Shown here: piece after piece, positions 60,688 through 64,000 of the stretch
Layout of the letters: every line of letters starts with the position of its first letter
Position numbering within the stretch: the first letter of the stretch is position 1
Assembly (NCBI RefSeq): GCF_018332715.1
Contig: NZ_BOQP01000011.1
Coordinates: 62,001 to 126,000, forward strand
DNA from: Winogradskya consettensis
GTDB lineage: Bacteria > Actinomycetota > Actinomycetes > Mycobacteriales > Micromonosporaceae
Length of the DNA stretch: 64,000 bases
Direction: 5' to 3'
Made by a program: the position numbers and the translations under genes
Notes under the pieces: model-generated
Databases searched by the model: none
What the model was told of the DNA's origin: nothing
Seen by the model: only the letters and a program-made list of their open reading frames with translations

Positions 60688-61338
60688 TCATTCGTCGAAG
60701 AGGTGGCTCTCCGCCTTGGCCCGGTATTCGGTGTAGATCTGTTTGTAGCGGGTCGTCGCACCGGTCCTGTCGCCGCGTTCGAGCAGCTCCAGGATCTCCT
60801 GGTGGCCGTCGATCCAGACCTGCCAGATGTCGCTCTCCGGGGTCATCAGCAGGATCCGGTTGGTGCGGGCGACCACCAGGTCGACCATGGACTGCAGTTC
60901 GCGGTTGCCGCTGGCGAGGATGACGATGGTGCTGAAATCGGCGCCGGCGGCGGCTGCGCCCAGGACGTTGCCGGTGCGCAGGCCCTCGACGAATTCCTTC
61001 TGGCGCTGGTGCATCAGGTCGAGGTGGGTGTCGGTCAGGTTCTCGACGCCCCATTCGAAGCCGGCGCACGCGAGCACGCTCATGACGTCGATCAACTCGA
61101 GGGCGTTCTTCTGGGTCATCTTGGTGACGTGGCGCGTGCGGTTCGGCGCGATGTCGATCAGGCCCTCGACGGAGAGCTGGGCGATCGCCTCGCGGACCGG
61201 CGTGATGCTGACACCGAGGCGGGCAGCGAGCTCCGCGTCCTTGATGAGCGTGCCGGGCGGGAGCTCCCCGGTGACGATCTCGTTGCGGAGCTGACGCACC
61301 ACGGCAGCCGTGCGGGTCGGCGGGACCGTGTAGGACAT
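60688..61338 (-). CDS. GntR-family regulator with FCD domain
   Basis: A 216-residue FadR-subfamily regulator. The winged HTH is VVRQLRNEIVTGELPPGTLIKDAELAARLGVSITPVREAIAQLSVEGLI (about residues 13-61). The all-helical FCD effector domain spans about 85-205 (HQRQKEFVEGL; DFSTIVILASGNREL; WIDGHQEILELLERGD), where conserved His/Asp/Arg residues can bind a metal and a small acid. ATG 61338. The palindrome ACCAC-GCG-GTGGT at 61360-61372 in its promoter is a candidate operator shared with the divergent gene. Confidence 0.9.
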   Translation of the reverse strand: MSYTVPPTRTAAVVRQLRNEIVTGELPPGTLIKDAELAARLGVSITPVREAIAQLSVEGLIDIAPNRTRHVTKMTQKNALELIDVMSVLACAGFEWGVENLTDTHLDLMHQRQKEFVEGLRTGNVLGAAAAGADFSTIVILASGNRELQSMVDLVVARTNRILLMTPESDIWQVWIDGHQEILELLERGDRTGATTRYKQIYTEYRAKAESHLFDE

Positions 61339-61359
61339 ACCGGCAGCCTACCCACAGTC

Positions 61360-61372
61360 ACCACGCGGTGGT
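61360..61372. promoter_or_regulatory. Palindrome in the GntR/beta-propeller divergent region
   Basis: ACCAC (61360-61364), GCG, GTGGT (61368-61372), a perfect 5-3-5 inverted repeat 22 bp from the GntR start. It may be its operator. Confidence 0.4.
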
Positions 61373-61402
61373 TAGGCGTACCCATGGACGCCCGGAGCGG
61401 GC

Positions 61403-62746
61403 ATGCTTGCAAGCGTGCCGGACACCGTGCCGTTGATCGATCTCGATGCACCGCCGCCGCCCGAGCCGCCGGTGGCGCGATTCCCGCGCCCGCGTCTGCG
61501 ACCGGTGCTGGTGGGTGGGTTCCTGGCTGCCGCCCTGCTCAGCCTGACCGCGTCGGCGCCACAGCGAGGAGAGCTGCGCGAGGTGCTCGCCGCCGGCACC
61601 GACGCTGCCGCGGCCTACAAACTGTCGTCGGACGCGCTCTTCACCGCCACATTCGGCCGCAACCCCTCCGTCGAAGCGGGCATCCATCGGTACGCCCTGA
61701 GCGATGGGAGTCAGGGCGCCGGCACGGAACTCTGGGCCACCACGGTTCCCCAGCTCGTGCAGGTGCTGACCCTGGACGACACCGGCACTCTGCTGCTCGC
61801 GCGGTCCGCCTCGGACCCCCGGATAACCCTCCTGGACGCCGCCACCGGCACGATCCTCTGGCGCGTGACCGGTGCGAACACCTCGGTGGTCACGACGGCC
61901 GCCGGCAAGGTGCTGCTGCGGACCGAGCTCACCCAGACCACTGCGGAGCTCAGGCTCGCCGACGGCCGCACCGGCACGACCATCTGGCGGCGCTCCATCG
62001 ACGCTCTCTCGGACCCGCACGACTTCAGAGCCGCCGGCCGGATCGTGGTGCTGGGTCTCGACGGGCACGTCACCACCCTGCGGTTCGCTGACGGGTCCGT
62101 GCTGGGAGAGGGAGATCTGGGCGTACGCCGTAAGCCCGACACGACCGACGTCATCGTCGACGCCGCCGGGGAGCGGGTGTACGTGACGGAGACGGGGGCG
62201 CTCACGGCGTACCGGCTGCCCGGTCTGGTCCTGGAATGGCAGGCGCGCAAGATCCCCTACGGAGCCGTCACCACCTGCGGCCCGATGCTCTGCGTTGCCG
62301 GCAACAACGAGGTCAGCGGCCTGGACCCGGCGGACGGCTCGGTGCGCTGGACGGCCCCGGGCTGGTCCGGCGTGTCCCCACTGGCGGATGGCACGGTCGT
62401 TCTGAACCGCCCTACGCCGGTGATCAACGCGGGGGTCGGCTCCGGAATAGACGATCACGAACGCCGAGTGGTGCGGCCACCCGAATACGCCGCGATCGAC
62501 GCGCGGACCGGCAGGGTGTTGCGGCTGCTGGCTGAGGTCGACTGGACGGCGCAGGGGTTGCAGCTTCGCGCTGACCTGCGGATCGCGGGCAAAACGTGGG
62601 TGCAGTTGCTGGATTCGGACGGAGTGCCGCACACGGTGGGATCGCTGGATACCGCGCGGTCCTATGGGTGCCAGGTCGCGCTGCCCTATCTCGCCTGTCC
62701 CACTGTGACCGGGCCCACCACGGTTTGGCACTTGCCCCTCCCGTAA
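61403..62746 (+). CDS. Membrane-anchored PQQ-like beta-propeller protein
   Basis: A 447-residue protein with an N-terminal acidic/Pro-rich tail, a membrane helix (PVLVGGFLAAALLSLTA, about residues 34-50) and an extracellular propeller-like body. Repeated blade motifs are ITLLDAATGTILWRVTG, ADGRTGTTIWRRSI, YRLPGLVLEWQARK, GLDPADGSVRWTAPG and IDARTGRVLRLLAE. The pattern is that of PQQ/WD-type beta-propellers without quinone ligands. The role is unknown, perhaps envelope sensing or binding. It starts at ATG 61403 or GTG 61415. It is divergent from the GntR gene. Confidence 0.78.
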   Translation: MLASVPDTVPLIDLDAPPPPEPPVARFPRPRLRPVLVGGFLAAALLSLTASAPQRGELREVLAAGTDAAAAYKLSSDALFTATFGRNPSVEAGIHRYALSDGSQGAGTELWATTVPQLVQVLTLDDTGTLLLARSASDPRITLLDAATGTILWRVTGANTSVVTTAAGKVLLRTELTQTTAELRLADGRTGTTIWRRSIDALSDPHDFRAAGRIVVLGLDGHVTTLRFADGSVLGEGDLGVRRKPDTTDVIVDAAGERVYVTETGALTAYRLPGLVLEWQARKIPYGAVTTCGPMLCVAGNNEVSGLDPADGSVRWTAPGWSGVSPLADGTVVLNRPTPVINAGVGSGIDDHERRVVRPPEYAAIDARTGRVLRLLAEVDWTAQGLQLRADLRIAGKTWVQLLDSDGVPHTVGSLDTARSYGCQVALPYLACPTVTGPTTVWHLPLP

Positions 62747-62762
62747 GGGGAGGTCGTACGGT
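62732..62762 (+). promoter_or_regulatory. MerR-type promoter with 19-bp spacer
   Basis: TTGCCC (62732-62737) and TACGGT (62757-62762) are separated by 19 bp, the long spacer typical of MerR-activated promoters. A dyad CCTCC/GGAGG (62737-62741 and 62749-62753) fills the spacer. The MerR start codon at 62769 lies 7 bp after the -10, so the message is leaderless and the gene is probably autoregulated. The promoter overlaps the 3' end of the beta-propeller gene. Confidence 0.7.
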
Positions 62763-62768
62763 CGATTC

Positions 62769-63413
62769 ATGGGAGCTGAAGAGCCCACCTGGAGCGTGGG
62801 CGAGCTGGCCGCCGCGACGGGTTTGACCGTGCGTGCGCTGCACCATTACGACGAGATCGGGCTGGTGCGGCCTTCGCGGAGGAATGCTGCCGGGCATCGG
62901 CGATATACGGCCGGCGATGTTCGGCTGCTGCATCGGGTGGTCGCGCTGCGGGGTTTCGGCTTTCCGCTGGCGGAGATCGCCGGCCTGCTCACCGGCGACG
63001 GTGGGGGCGGCGACGGTGGGGGCGGCGACGGTGGGGGCGGCGACGGTGGGGGCGGCAACGGTGGGCTGGAGGCGCGGGAGTTGTTGTTGCGGCAGCTCGA
63101 TCAGGTGGTTGATCGGATCACCCGGGCGAGTGAGTTGCGGGGGCGGCTCGAGGTGGTGCTGGCCCAGTTCGATGCTGCGGGCGATCCGTCCGCGGCGGTG
63201 TTGGTGCGGTTGATCGAAGGGATGACGGCGGTGGAGCACACGTATACGCCTGAGGAGCTGGAGCGGATGGCCGCGCACCGGCGGGAGTTGAGCGAGCGGT
63301 TGTCGCCTGAGGAGCTTGCGGCGATGTCCGCGCGCAGACAGACGGCCTGGGACGGCATGACCGAGGAGCAGCGAGCCGAGCTGGTGCTCAGCCGGCCGGC
63401 CCTCCCGCGTTAG
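62769..63413 (+). CDS. MerR-family regulator with a (DGGGG)n linker
   Basis: A 214-residue MerR regulator. The DNA-binding domain is WSVGELAAATGLTVRALHHYDEIGLVRPSRRNAAGHRRYTAGDVRLL (about residues 7-53). The effector half resembles TipA-type proteins (TYTPEELERMAAHRRELSERL). Between them, where the dimerisation helix should begin, is a stretch of four GGGGD units and one GGGGN (about residues 77-98). It is encoded by a 15-bp tandem repeat at 62997-63062 that would change linker length in whole units. Confidence 0.87.
   Translation: MGAEEPTWSVGELAAATGLTVRALHHYDEIGLVRPSRRNAAGHRRYTAGDVRLLHRVVALRGFGFPLAEIAGLLTGDGGGGDGGGGDGGGGDGGGGNGGLEARELLLRQLDQVVDRITRASELRGRLEVVLAQFDAAGDPSAAVLVRLIEGMTAVEHTYTPEELERMAAHRRELSERLSPEELAAMSARRQTAWDGMTEEQRAELVLSRPALPR
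62997..63062 (+). repeat. 15-bp tandem repeat inside the MerR gene
   Basis: Four to five units of GACGGTGGGGGCGGC, the last changed to AACGGTGGGC. Because the unit is 15 bp, copy-number change would keep the frame and alter the linker by five residues each time. Confidence 0.93.
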
Positions 63414-63419
63414 GTGGCG

Positions 63420-63500
63420 CCGGCGCTCTCGCGGTGGTGGCGCTCTCGCGATGGTGGCGTTCGTGCGGTGGTGGCGTTCGTGCGGTGGTGGCGTTCGTGC
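63420..63500. repeat. 18-bp repeat after the MerR gene
   Basis: GTGGTGGCGTTCGTGCGG-type units, 18 bp long, about four copies with variation (GCGCTCTCGCGGTGGTGGC first). The region is non-coding. Confidence 0.7.
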
Positions 63501-63572
63501 GGTGGGTGCACCTTGCGGAGCAGAGTCGTCTGATGGGGACGGGCTCTGCTCCGCGAGAGGGGGCCGGGTGCG

Positions 63573-64000
63573 CTACTTCTCCTGGGTGTTGGTGACGGCC
63601 AGGGGCTGGTTGAAGTTGGCCGGGGCGTTCCACTTCTGGAGTTCGGAGCTGGTGCAGGGGGCGACCTTGACCTTGGCGGTGCCGTCGGAGTGGGTGTCCG
63701 GGTTGGCGACGGTGAGGTCGGTGGGGGTGAGGCAGTAGCCGTTGGCGTCGACGATGCGGTAGCTCGTGGCGTAGTTGCCGGTGTCGCCGTAGACCTTCCA
63801 GCCGAGGTTGGGGTCGGTGAGGACGCCGGTGAGGGTGCAGGCGGCCATGGTGACGTAGCCGGCTGTCGTGGTGGGGGTTTTGAGGCAGTAGCCGGCGGGG
63901 GTGCGGATGCGGCCGGTTACGGCGGTGGCGAGGTCGAGGGAGATGGCGGGGAGGACCCATTGCTGGTTGATCGGGACGTTGCCGTCGGGGGCCTGCTTGC
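63573..64000 (-). CDS. Secreted lectin-like or polysaccharide-binding protein, C-terminal part (5' end outside window)
   Basis: The frame runs from the right window edge to a stop at 63573. It encodes about 141 residues with features of a ricin-type beta-trefoil or similar binding domain: INQQWVLPAISLDLATAVTG, AGYCLKTPTTTAGYVTMAAC, YRIVDANGYCLTPTDLTVA and APCTSSELQKWNAPANFNQP. The Cys-rich pairs and QQW/QKW repeats are typical of trefoil lectins. The N-terminal part and any catalytic domain lie outside the window. The protein is probably secreted. Confidence 0.65.
   Translation of the reverse strand, partial: KQAPDGNVPINQQWVLPAISLDLATAVTGRIRTPAGYCLKTPTTTAGYVTMAACTLTGVLTDPNLGWKVYGDTGNYATSYRIVDANGYCLTPTDLTVANPDTHSDGTAKVKVAPCTSSELQKWNAPANFNQPLAVTNTQEK

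Overview
The window is high-GC DNA from a filamentous actinobacterium, most likely Micromonosporaceae (Actinoplanes-like). The evidence is the GC-rich codon use, many GTG starts, leaderless TANNNT promoters, MtrAB-LpqB, a DUF397/DUF5753 regulator pair, F420-type oxidoreductases and a class III lanthipeptide cluster. The family is an inference; no 16S or marker search was possible. Most of the first 35 kb follows the conserved actinobacterial order known from Mycobacterium (manB-Rv3256c-manA; mtrA-mtrB-lpqB-comF-hpf-secA; prfB-ftsE-ftsX-smpB-ssrA).

Layout. 1-4.1 kb: mannose/sugar-phosphate genes (manB 3' end, Trm112-like, SIS isomerase-like, CDF transporter, manA). 4.5-6.5 kb: a hypothetical gene and an XRE(DUF5753)/DUF397 pair with a double operator. 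6.5-9.8 kb: iron-uptake operon efeU-efeO-efeB behind an iron box. 9.9-16.2 kb: mtrA-mtrB-lpqB, then a low-complexity, stop-free stretch running into comF. 16.4-22.4 kb: hpf, two double-GNAT genes on the minus strand, and secA. 22.4-25.3 kb: intergenic tandem repeats, a HAD phosphatase, an Rv3235-like gene and a BldC-like HTH gene. 25.3-28.7 kb: Lrp regulator, rhodanese, DUF6912, a membrane protein and PadR. 28.7-34.7 kb: prfB, ftsE, ftsX, a coiled-coil M23 peptidase (likely FtsEX effector), smpB, a CBM2-like anchored protein and tmRNA. 34.8-40.3 kb: F420/NADP reductase, a transglycosylase, a NarL-type two-component system and a divergent ABC exporter. 40.7-45.5 kb: one giant secreted nuclease/5'-nucleotidase. 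45.5-57 kb: class III lanthipeptide cluster. 57.1-64 kb: YqgE, tRNA-Ala, a degraded low-GC patch, a broken MmyB-like regulator, an LLM oxidoreductase, GntR, a beta-propeller protein, a MerR regulator with a polyglycine repeat, and the 3' end of a secreted lectin-like gene.

The most notable system is the lanthipeptide cluster. It has a LuxR-type regulator, a 50-residue signal-peptide ORF ending in Trp-Cys-Cys, LanKC, six tandem 30-codon precursor genes at a nearly constant 137-139 bp spacing, an ABC ATPase and an FtsX-type permease, an MFS exporter, and a prolyl oligopeptidase. All six precursors share an LQE leader and a DAPW junction, followed by a ten-residue core with a single labionin motif (S-x2-S-x3-C). 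I infer that LanKC phosphorylates, eliminates and cyclises the core, that the prolyl oligopeptidase cuts after the Pro of DAPW, and that the transporters export a small family of one-ring peptides. The precursor genes are too short to appear in a normal ORF call.

The intergenic DNA is unusually rich in short tandem repeats (7, 15, 18, 21, 24 and 51 bp units), several of which run into coding sequence.
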